Source: Limanda limanda
Taxonomy: Eukaryota; Chordata; Actinopteri; Pleuronectiformes; Pleuronectidae
Assembly: GCF_963576545.1 (NCBI RefSeq)
Contig: NW_026870461.1
Location: 417,140-481,139, forward strand
DNA length: 64,000 nucleotides
Direction of reading: 5' to 3'
Part shown: in pieces, positions 1 to 8,825 of the stretch
How the letters are laid out: each line of letters starts with the position of its first letter
Numbering within the stretch: position 1 is the stretch's first letter
Notes under the pieces: generated by a model
What the model was told of the DNA's origin: nothing
Database searches by the model: none
The model's input: the letters and a program-made list of their open reading frames with translations, nothing else
Position numbers and translations under genes: made by a program

Positions 1-22
1 TTTGTGAAGGTCGGAGAGACTT
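1..22 (+). repeat. Partial monomer at left edge (3' tail only)
   Basis: The first 22 bases are the end of the tail that A and B share, so the monomer type cannot be told. The array clearly continues to the left of the window. Confidence 0.95.
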
Positions 23-334
23 GGAAAGTGGTTGCATCTGGACTAATTTGGGTCCTGCGGATCGATTGGTACCATCCCCGAGCTTGTACGACCTTCGGAA
101 GAGGTCGACCGACGAAATTCCCCCAAATCTGAGGAGATATTCTTGAATAACTTTTTTTGTGAAGGTCGGAGAGACTTGCAAGTAGGCTCTACCCCCACTA
201 AATGGGGTTGCGCGCATCGATCGGTACCATCCTTGAGCTTCTCCGACTTTCGGAAGGGTTAGGGTTAGGGATGAAAGCACATAGGAGAAAGAGATATTCT
301 TGAATAACTTTTTTTGTGAAGGTCGGAGAGACTT
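23..334 (+). repeat. AB-dimer unit (one A missing)
   Basis: B lies at 23-177 and is followed by a single A at 178-334. That A is the 157-bp form with two TTA spacers and carries the TTG variant at offset 31-33, typical of A2. The missing monomer is therefore probably A1. The next B starts at 335. Confidence 0.9.
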
Positions 335-500
335 GGAAAGTGGTTGCATCTGGACTAATTTGGGTCCTGCGGATCGATTGGTACCATCCGCGAGCTTGTA
401 CGACCTTCGGAAGAGGTCGACCGACGAAATTCCCCCAAATCTGAGGAGATATTCTTGAATAACTTTTTTTGTGAAGGTCGGAGAGACTTGCAAGTAGGCT

Positions 501-522
501 CTACCCCCACTAAATGGGGTAG
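501..522. other. Short inverted repeat (7-bp arms) in A1
   Basis: CTACCCC and GGGGTAG are perfectly complementary arms around an 8-base loop. In copies with the TTG variant one pair is lost, leaving the five-pair ACCCC/GGGGT stem. The arms are short, so a stable cruciform is not expected; it is noted because the A1/A2 diagnostic base lies exactly in the arm. Confidence 0.6.
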
Positions 523-567
523 CGCGCATCGATCGGTACCATCCTTGAGCTTCTCCGACTTTCGGAA

Positions 568-588
568 GGGTTAGGGTTAGGGTTAGGG
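568..588 (+). repeat. Interstitial telomere-type tract, reference copy (four GGG runs)
   Basis: Four GGG triplets are separated by three TTA spacers at A offsets 79-99. This is the sequence pattern of a three-tetrad intramolecular G-quadruplex of vertebrate telomere type, on the + strand. It also contains two overlapping TTAGGGTTA motifs, which fit the known TRF-type Myb site. Of 269 complete A monomers I count about 236 with three spacers, 30 with two, two with one and one with five. Confidence 0.95.
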
Positions 589-608
589 ATGAAAGCACAT
601 AGGAGAAA

Positions 609-652
609 GAGATATTCTTGAATAACTTTTTTTGTGAAGGTCGGAGAGACTT
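609..652 (+). repeat. 44-bp tail shared by A and B (reference copy)
   Basis: The last 44 bases of each monomer are identical in A and B consensus, although the rest of the two monomers has diverged. The block starts gagatattcttgaata and includes a run of seven T. It occurs in every complete monomer, with only scattered point changes such as AACGTT in place of AACTTT near 8147, 13271, 31327, 44430 and 46821. Whether this reflects protein binding or recent homogenisation cannot be told from one window. Confidence 0.9.
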
Positions 653-815
653 GCAAGTAGGCTCTACCCCCACTAAATGGGGTTGCGCGCATCGATCGGT
701 ACCATCCTTGAGCTTCTCCGACTTTCGGAAGGGTTAGGGTTAGGGTTAGGGATGAAAGCACATAGGAGAAAGAGATATTCTTGAATAACTTTTTTTGTGA
801 AGGTCGGAGAGACTT

Positions 816-970
816 GAAAAGTGGTTGCATCTGGACTAATTTGGGTCCTGCGGATCGATTGGTACCATCCCCGAGCTTGTACGACCTTCGGAAGAGGTCG
901 ACCGACGAAATTCCCCCAAATCTGAGGAGATATTCTTGAATAACTTTTTTTGTGAAGGTCGGAGAGACTT
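816..970 (+). repeat. Monomer B, reference copy (155 bp)
   Basis: B matches A at about 58% over offsets 1-40 (23/40), about 85% over 41-79 (33/39) and 44/44 over the tail. Its private cassette (offsets 80-111, 32 bp) has no telomeric hexamer and holds the palindrome GGTCGACC. Offset 37 is polymorphic: G in some copies, A in others, the latter creating a CTGCAG (PstI-type) site. This copy also has GA for GG after the tail, reading ttgaaaagtgg at the A2/B junction, a variant shared with B at 56941, 57897 and 63178. Confidence 0.95.
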
Positions 971-1932
971 GCAAGTAGGCTCTACCCCCACTAAATGGGG
1001 TAGCGCGCATCGATCGGTACCATCCTTGAGCTTCTCCGACTTTCGGAAGGGTTAGGGTTAGGGTTAGGGATGAAAGCACATAGGAGAAAGAGATATTCTT
1101 GAATAACTTTTTTTGTGAAGGTCGGAGAGACTTGCAAGTAGGCTCTACCCCCACTAAATGGGGTTGCGCGCATCGATCGGTACCATCCTTGAGCTTCTCC
1201 GACTTTCGGAAGGGTTAGGGTTAGGGTTAGGGATGAAAGCACATAGGAGAAAGAGATATTCTTGAATAACTTTTTTTGTGAAGGTCGGAGAGACTTGGAA
1301 AGTGGTTGCATCTGGACTAATTTGGGTCCTGCGGATCGATTGGTACCATCCCCGAGCTTGTACGACCTTCGGAAGAGGTCGACCGACGAAATTCCCCCAA
1401 ATCTGAGGAGATATTCTTGAATAACTTTTTTTGTGAAGGTCGGAGAGACTTGCAAGTAGGCTCTACCCCCACTAAATGGGGTAGCGCGCATCGATCGGTA
1501 CCATCCTTGAGCTTCTCCGACTTTCGGAAGGGTTAGGGTTAGGGTTAGGGATGAAAGCACATAGGAGAAAGAGATATTCTTGAATAACTTTTTTTGTGAA
1601 GGTCGGAGAGACTTGCAAGTAGGCTCTACCCCCACTAAATGGGGTTGCGCGCATCGATCGGTACCATCCTTGAGCTTCTCCGACTTTCGGAAGGGTTAGG
1701 GTTAGGGTTAGGGATGAAAGCACATAGGAGAAAGAGATATTCTTGAATAACTTTTTTTGTGAAGGTCGGAGAGACTTGGAAAGTGGTTGCATCTGGACTA
1801 ATTTGGGTCCTGCGGATCGATTGGTACCATCCCCGAGCTTGTACGACCTTCGGAAGAGGTCGACCGACGAAATTCCCCCAAATCTGAGGAGATATTCTTG
1901 AATAACTTTTTTTGTGAAGGTCGGAGAGACTT

Positions 1933-2107
1933 GCAAGTAGGCTCTACCCCCACTAAATGGGGTAGCGCGCATCGATCGGTACCATCCTTGAGCTTCTCCG
2001 ACTTTCGGAAGGGTTAGGGTTAGGGTTAGGGTTAGGGTTAGGGATGAAAGCACATAGGAGAAAGAGATATTCTTGAATAACTTTTTTTGTGAAGGTTGGA
2101 GAGACTT
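1933..2107 (+). repeat. Long A monomer (175 bp) with five TTA spacers
   Basis: The telomere-type tract at 2011-2043 has six GGG runs, the longest in the window and two hexamers above the norm. The neighbouring A at 2108-2264 has one hexamer fewer than normal. This is the only expansion beyond three spacers seen. Confidence 0.97.
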
Positions 2108-3707
2108 GCAAGTAGGCTCTACCCCCACTAAATGGGGTTGCACGCATCGATCGGTACCATCCTTGAGCTTCTCCGACTTTCGGAAGGGTTAGGGTTAGGG
2201 ATGAAAGCACATAGGAGAAAGAGATATTCTTGAATAACTTTTTTTGTGAAGGTCGGAGAGACTTGGAAAGTGGTTGCATCTGGACTAATTTGGGTCCTGC
2301 AGATCGATTGGTACCATCCCCGAGCTTGTACGACCTTCGGAAGAGGTCGACCGACGAAATTCCCCCAAATCTGAGGAGATATTCTTGAATAACTTTTTTT
2401 GTGAAGGTCGGAGAGACTTGCAAGTAGGCTCTACCCCCACTAAATGGGGTAGCGCGCATCGATCGGTACCATCCTTGAGCTTCTCCGACTTTCGGAAGGG
2501 TTAGGGTTAGGGTTAGGGATGAAAGCACATAGGAGAAAGAGATATTCTTGAATAACTTTTTTTGTGAAGGTCGGAGAGACTTGCAAGTAGGCTCTACCCC
2601 CACTAAATGGGGTTGCGCGCATCGATCGGTACCATCCTTGAGCTTCTCCGACTTTCGGAAGGGTTAGGGTTAGGGTTAGGGATGAAAGCACATAGGAGAA
2701 AGAGATATTCTTGAATAACTTTTTTTGTGAAGGTCGGAGAGACTTGGAAAGTGGTTGCATCTGGACTAATTTGGGTCCTGCGGATCGATTGGTACCATCC
2801 CCGAGCTTGTACGACCTTCGGAAGAGGTCGACCGACGAAATTCCCCCAAATCTGAGGAGATATTCTTGAATAACTTTTTTTGTGAAGGTCGGAGAGACTT
2901 GCAAGTAGGCTCTACCCCCACTAAATGGGGTAGCGCGCATCGATCGGTACCATCCTTGAGCTTCTCCGACTTTCGGAAGGGTTAGGGTTAGGGTTAGGGA
3001 TGAAAGCACATAGGAGAAAGAGATATTCTTGAATAACTTTTTTTGTGAAGGTTGGAGAGACTTGCAAGTAGGCTCTACCCCCACTAAATGGGGTTGCGCG
3101 CATCGATCAGTACCATCCTTGAGCTTCTCCGACTTTCGGAAGGGTTAGGGTTAGGGTTAGGGATGAAAGCACATAGGAGAAAGAGATATTCTTGAATAAC
3201 TTTTTTTGTGAAGGTCGGAGAGACTTGGAAAGTGGTTGCATCTGGACTAATTTGGGTCCTGCAGATCGATTGGTACCATCCCCGAGCTTGTACGACCTTC
3301 GGAAGAGGTCGACCGACGAAATTCCCCCAAATCTGAGGAGATATTCTTGAATAACTTTTTTTGTGAAGGTCGGAGAGACTTGCAAGTAGGCTCTACCCCC
3401 ACTAAATGGGGTAGCGCGCATCGATCGGTACCATCCTTGAGCTTCTCCGACTTTCGGAAGGGTTAGGGTTAGGGTTAGGGATGAAAGCACATAGGAGAAA
3501 GAGATATTCTTGAATAACTTTTTTTGTGAAGGTCGGAGAGACTTGCAAGTAGGCTCTACCCCCACTAAATGGGGTTGCGCGCATCGATCGGTACCATCCT
3601 TGAGCTTCTCCGACTTTCGGAAGGGTTAGGGTTAGGGTTAGGGATGAAAGCACATAGGAGAAAGAGATATTCTTGAATAACTTTTTTTGTGAAGGTCGGA
3701 GAGACTT

Positions 3708-5631
3708 GGAAAGTGGTTGCATCTGGACTAATTTGGGTCCTGCAGATCGATTGGTACCATCCCCGAGCTTGTACGACCTTTGGAAGAGGTCGACCGACGA
3801 AATTCCCCCAAATCTGAGGAGATATTCTTGAATAACTTTTTTTGTGAAGGTCGGAGAGACTTGCAAGTAGGCTCTACCCCCACTAAATGGGGTAGCGCGC
3901 ATCGATCGGTACCATCCTTGAGCTTCTCCGACTTTCGGAAGGGTTAGGGTTAGGGTTAGGGATGAAAGCACATAGGAGAAAGAGATATTCTTGAATAACT
4001 TTTTTTGTGAAGGTCGGAGAGACTTGCAAGTAGGCTCTACCCCCACTAAATGGGGTAGCGCGCATCGATCGGTACCATCCTTTAGCTTCTCCGACTTTCG
4101 GAAGGGTTAGGGTTAGGGTTAGGGCTGAAAGCACATAGGAGAAAGAGATATTCTTGAATAACTTTTTTTGTGAAGGTCGGAGAGACTTGGAAAGTGGTTG
4201 CATCTGGACTAATTTGGGTCCTGCAGATCGATTGGTACCATCCCCGAGCTTGTACGACCTTCGGAAGAGGTCGACCGACGAAATTCCCCCAAATCTGAGG
4301 AGATATTCTTGAATAACTTTTTTTGTGAAGGTCGGAGAGACTTGCAAGTAGGCTCTACCCCCACTAAATGGGGTAGCGCGCATCGATCGGTACCATCCTT
4401 GAGCTTCTCCGACTTTCGGAAGGGTTAGGGTTAGGGTTAGGGATGAAAGCACATAGGAGAAAGAGATATTCTTGAATAACTTTTTTTGTGAAGGTCGGAG
4501 AGACTTGCAAGTAGGCTCTACCCCCACTAAATGGGGTTGCGCGCATCGATCGGTACCATCCTTGAGCTTCTCCGACTTTCGGAAGGGTTAGGGTTAGGGT
4601 TAGGGATGAAAGCACATAGGAGAAAGAGATATTCTTGAATAACTTTTTTTGTGAAGGTCGGAGAGACTTGGAAAGTGGTTGCATCTGGACTAATTTGGGT
4701 CCTGCAGATCGATTGGTACCATCCCCGAGCTTGTACGACCTTTGGAAGAGGTCGACCGACGAAATTCCCCCAAATCTGAGGAGATATTCTTGAATAACTT
4801 TTTTTGTGAAGGTCGGAGAGACTTGCAAGTAGGCTCTACCCCCACTAAATGGGGTAGCGCGCATCGATCGGTACCATCCTTGAGCTTCTCCGACTTTCGG
4901 AAGGGTTAGGGTTAGGGTTAGGGATGAAAGCACATAGGAGAAAGAGATATTCTTGAATAACTTTTTTTGTGAAGGTCGGAGAGACTTGCAAGTAGGCTCT
5001 ACCCCCACTAAATGGGGTAGCGCGCATCGATCGGTACCATCCTTTAGCTTCTCCGACTTTCGGAAGGGTTAGGGTTAGGGTTAGGGCTGAAAGCACATAG
5101 GAGAAAGAGATATTCTTGAATAACTTTTTTTGTGAAGGTCGGAGAGACTTGGAAAGTGGTTGCATCTGGACTAATTTGGGTCCTGCAGATCGATTGGTAC
5201 CATCCCCGAGCTTGTACGACCTTCGGAAGAGGTCGACCGACGAAATTCCCCCAAATCTGAGGAGATATTCTTGAATAACTTTTTTTGTGAAGGTCGGAGA
5301 GACTTGCAAGTAGGCTCTACCCCCACTAAATGGGGTAGCGCGCATCGATCGGTACCATCCTTGAGCTTCTCCGACTTTCGGAAGGGTTAGGGTTAGGGTT
5401 AGGGATGAAAGCACATAGGAGAAAGAGATATTCTTGAATAACTTTTTTTGTGAAGGTCGGAGAGACTTGCAAGTAGGCTCTACCCCCACTAAATGGGGTA
5501 GCACACATCGATCGGTACCATCCTTGAGCTTCTCCGACTTTCGGAAGGGTTAGGGTTAGGGTTAGGGATGAAAGCACATAGGAGAAAGAGATATTCTTGA
5601 ATAACTTTTTTTGTGAAGGTCGGAGAGACTT
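3708..5631 (+). repeat. Tandem duplication of two HORs (962-bp offset)
   Basis: Segments 3708-4669 and 4670-5631 share private variants at the same relative positions: TTTGG for TTCGG in B (near 3780 and 4742), cctttagc for ccttgagc (near 4079 and 5041) and gggctgaaag for gggatgaaag in the second A monomers (4026 and 4988). Confidence 0.9.
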
Positions 5632-6106
5632 GGAAAGTGGTTGCATCTGGACTAATTTGGGTCCTGCGGATCGATTGGTACCATCCCCGAGCTTGTACGA
5701 CCTTCGGAAGAGGTCGACCGACGAAATTCCCCCAAATCTGAGGAGATATTCTTGAATAACTTTTTTTGTGAAGGTCGGAGAGACTTGCAAGTAGGCTCTA
5801 CCCCCACTAAATGGGGTAGCGCGCATCGATCGGTACCATCCTTGAGCTTCTCCGACTTTCGGAAGGGTTAGGGTTAGGGTTAGGGATGAAAGCACATAGG
5901 AGAAAGAGATATTCTTGAATAACTTTTTTTGTGAAGGTCGGAGAGACTTGCAAGTAGGCTCTACCCCCACTAAATGGGGTTGCGCGCATCGATCGGTACC
6001 ATCATTGAGCTTCTCCGACTTTCGGAAGGGTTAGGGTTAGGGATGAAAGCACATAGGAGAAAGAGATATTCTTGAATAACTTTTTTTGTGAAGGTCGGAG
6101 AGACTT

Positions 6107-6424
6107 GGAAAGTGGTTGCATCTGGACTAATTTGGGTCCTGCGGATCGATTGGTACCATCCCCGAGCTTGTACGACCTTCGGAAGAGGTCGACCGACGAA
6201 ATTCCCCCAAATCTGAGGAGATATTCTTGAATAACTTTTTTTGTGAAGGTCGGAGAGACTTGCAAGTAGGCTTTACCCCCACTAAATGGGGTAGCGCGCA
6301 TCGATCGGTACCATCCTTGAGCTTCTCCGACTTTCGGAAGGGTTAGGGTTAGGGTTAGGGCTGAAAGCACATAGGAGAAAGAGATATTCTTGAATAACTT
6401 TTTTTGTGAAGGTCGGAGAGACTT
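6107..6424 (+). repeat. AB-dimer unit (318 bp)
   Basis: B 6107-6261 is followed by one A (6262-6424) and then directly by B at 6425. That A has ggctttacc and gggctgaaag variants. The 318-bp unit is divisible by three, so open frames pass through it without a frame rotation; this explains the longer 258-codon frame here. Confidence 0.93.
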
Positions 6425-7380
6425 GGAAAGTGGTTGCATCTGGACTAATTTGGGTCCTGCAGATCGATTGGTACCATCCCCGAGCTTGTACGACCTTCGG
6501 AAGAGGTCGACCGACGAAATTCCCCCAAATCTGAGGAGATATTCTTGAATAACTTTTTTTGTGAAGGTCGGAGAGACTTGCAAGTAGGCTCTACCCCCAC
6601 TAAATGGGGTAGCGCGCATCGATCGGTACCATCCTTGAGCTTCTCCGACTTTCGGAAGGGTTAGGGTTAGGGTTAGGGATGAAAGCACATAGGAGAAAGA
6701 GATATTCTTGAATAACTTTTTTTGTGAAGGTCGGAGAGACTTGCAAGTAGGCTCTACCCCCACTAAATGGGGTAGCACACATCGATCGGTACCATCCTTG
6801 AGCTTCTCCGACTTTCGGAAGGGTTAGGGTTAGGGTTAGGGATGAAAGCACATAGGAGAAAGAGATATTCTTGAATAACTTTTTTTGTGAAGGTCGGAGA
6901 GACTTGGAAAGTGGTTGCATCTGGACTAATTTGGGTCCTGCGGATCGATTGGTACCATCCCCGAGCTTGTACGACCTTCGGAAGAGGTCGACCGACGAAA
7001 TTCCCCCAAATCTGAGGAGATATTCTTGAATAACTTTTTTTGTGAAGGTCGGAGAGACTTGCAAGTAGGCTCTACCCCCACTAAATGGGGTAGCGCGCAT
7101 CGATCGGTACCATCCTTGAGCTTCTCCGACTTTCGGAAGGGTTAGGGTTAGGGTTAGGGATGAAAGCACATAGGAGAAAGAGATATTCTTGAATAACTTT
7201 TTTTGTGAAGGTCGGAGAGACTTGCAAGTAGGCTCTACCCCCACTAAATGGGGTTGCGCGCATCGATCGGTACCATCATTGAGCTTCTCCGACTTTCGGA
7301 AGGGTTAGGGTTAGGGATGAAAGCACATAGGAGAAAGAGATATTCTTGAATAACTTTTTTTGTGAAGGTCGGAGAGACTT
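6425..7380 (+). repeat. Two regular AAB units
   Basis: B starts at 6425 and 6906. A monomers start at 6580, 6743, 7061 and 7224. The A at 7224-7380 is the 157-bp short form with the private ccatcattgagc variant. From about 6743 rightward this sequence is copied at 11861 onward. Confidence 0.93.
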
Positions 7381-8018
7381 GGAAAGTGGTTGCATCTGGA
7401 CTAATTTGGGTCCTGCGGATCGATTGGTACCATCCCCGAGCTTGTACGACCTTCGGAAGAGGTCGACCGACGAAATTCCCCCAAATCTGAGGAGATATTC
7501 TTGAATAACTTTTTTTGTGAAGGTCGGAGAGACTTGCAAGTAGGCTTTACCCCCACTAAATGGGGTAGCGCGCATCGATCGGTACCATCCTTGAGCTTCT
7601 CCGACTTTCGGAAGGGTTAGGGTTAGGGATGAAAGCACATAGGAGAAAGAGATATTCTTGAATAACTTTTTTTGTGAAGGTCGGAGAGACTTGCAAGTAG
7701 GCTCTACCCCCACTAAATGGGGTTGCGCGCATCGATCGGTACCATCCTTGAGCTTCTCCGACTTTCGGAAGGGTTAGGGTTAGGGTTAGGGATGAAAGCA
7801 CATAGGAGAAAGAGATATTCTTGAATAACTTTTTTTGTGAAGGTCGGAGAGACTTGCAAGTAGGCTCTACCCCCACTAAATGGGGTTGCGCGCATCGATC
7901 GGTACCATCCTTGAGCTTCTCCGACTTTCGGAAGGGTTAGGGTTAGGGTTAGGGATGAAAGCACATAGGAGAAAGAGATATTCTTGAATAACTTTTTTTG
8001 TGAAGGTCGGAGAGACTT
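7381..8018 (+). repeat. AAAB-type unit (three A monomers)
   Basis: B 7381-7535 is followed by A monomers at 7536 (157-bp form, ggctttacc), 7693 and 7856, the last two both with the TTG variant. The next B is at 8019. Homologous units lie at 12499-13142 and 46057-46694. Confidence 0.93.
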
Positions 8019-8825
8019 GGAAAGTGGTTGCATCTGGACTAATTTGGGTCCTGCAGATCGATTGGTACCATCCCCGAGCTTGTACGACCTTCGGAAGAGG
8101 TCGACCGACGAAATTCCCCCAAATCTGAGGAGATATTCTTGAATAACGTTTTTTGTGAAGGTCGGAGAGACTTGCAAGTAGGCTCTACCCCCACTAAATG
8201 GGGTAGCGCGCATCGATCGGTACCATCCTTGAGCTTCTCCGACTTTCGGAAGGGTTAGGGTTAGGGTTAGGGATGAAAGCACATAGGAGAAAGAGATATT
8301 CTTGAATAACTTTTTTTGTGAAGGTCGGAGAGACTTGCAAGTAGGCTCTACCCCCACTAAATGGGGTAGCGCGCATCGATCGGTACCATCCTTGAGCTTC
8401 TCCGACTTTCGGAAGGGTTAGGGTTAGGGTTAGGGATGAAAGCACATAGGAGAAAGAGATATTCTTGAATAACTTTTTTTGTGAAGGTCGGAGAGACTTG
8501 CAAGTAGGTTCTACCCCCACTAAATGGGGTAGCGCGCATCGATCGGTACCATCCTTGAGCTTCTCCGACTTTCGGAAGGGTTAGGGTTAGGGTTAGGGAT
8601 GAAAGCACATAGGAGAAAGAGATATTCTTGAATAACTTTTTTTGTGAAGGTCGGAGAGACTTGCAAGTAGGCTCTACCCCCACTAAATGGGGTTGCGCGC
8701 ATCGATCGGTACCATCCTTGAGCTTCTCCGACTTTCGGAAGGGTTAGGGTTAGGGTTAGGGATGAAAGCACATAGGAGAAAGAGATATTCTTGAATAACT
8801 TTTTTTGTGAAGGTCGGAGAGACTT
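8019..8825 (+). repeat. AAAAB-type unit (four A monomers, 807 bp)
   Basis: B 8019-8173 ends with the private AACGTT change in its tail (near 8147) and is followed by four A monomers at 8174, 8337, 8500 and 8663. The first three have TAG at offset 31-33 and the last has TTG, suggesting A1-A1-A1-A2. The same arrangement with the same tail variant recurs at 13143 and 46695. Confidence 0.95.

Larger units (their letters stand above)
490..652 (+). repeat. Monomer A, reference copy (163 bp)
   Basis: Offsets 1-79 align without gaps to monomer B. Offsets 80-119 are the A-specific cassette, which begins inside a run of four GGG triplets separated by TTA (offsets 79-99) and ends with a purine-rich stretch. 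Offsets 120-163 are the 44-bp tail shared with B. A 7-bp inverted repeat, CTACCCC at offset 12-18 and GGGGTAG at 27-33, flanks an 8-base loop. The segment at offsets 34-51 holds overlapping short palindromes (GCGCGC, ATCGAT, CGATCG, GGTACC). Confidence 0.95.
490..970 (+). repeat. Reference 481-bp HOR (A1-A2-B)
   Basis: This unit serves as the reference: A1 at 490-652, A2 at 653-815, B at 816-970. A1 and A2 are nearly identical; the main difference is TAG (A1) against TTG (A2) at monomer offset 31-33, though many A2 copies elsewhere carry TAG. All three monomers have a GGTACC at offset 46-51, so a KpnI-type site recurs once per monomer. The period of 481 is 1 mod 3, which rotates any reading frame at each unit. 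Confidence 0.97.
335..6106 (+). repeat. Regular AAB HOR block 1
   Basis: B monomers start at 335, 816, 1297, 1778, 2265, 2746, 3227, 3708, 4189, 4670, 5151 and 5632, each followed by two A monomers. Two departures from 481 bp occur. The unit starting at 1778 is 487 bp because its first A (1933-2107) has five TTA spacers while its second (2108-2264) has two. The unit starting at 5632 is 475 bp because the A at 5950-6106 is the short form. The blocks 3708-4669 and 4670-5631 are a recent duplication of two HORs. Confidence 0.95.
5469..8018 (+). repeat. Tandem duplication with 1274-bp offset
   Basis: Three private markers recur at a 1274-bp offset: gcacac at A 5469 and A 6743, ccatcattgagc at A 5950 and A 7224, and ggctttacc at A 6262 and A 7536. 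The first copy includes an AB dimer at 6107-6424. In the second copy the equivalent unit has become AAAB (7381-8018). Confidence 0.85.

Noticed and set aside
590..625. Ribosome binding site and promoter-like AGGAG plus ATATTC
   Set aside because: AGGAGA and TATTC occur in every monomer with no coding frame behind them; the sequence is eukaryotic satellite.
620..645. Intrinsic terminator at the T7 run
   Set aside because: There is no GC-rich stem directly before the T run.
816..970. CENP-B box in monomer B around TTCGGAAGAGG
   Set aside because: The TTCG and the central A fit, but the required CGGG end is absent.
510..1154. Minus-strand 214-codon open frame and its dozens of copies as a protein family
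   Set aside because: It starts at GTG, overlaps its neighbours by about 160 bp, rotates frame each repeat, changes freely with hexamer number and consists of three translations of the same monomer in different frames. No domain is recognisable.
2011..2043. True telomere or telomere healing site
   Set aside because: The longest tract has only six GGG runs and lies inside a normal A monomer; it is an interstitial motif.
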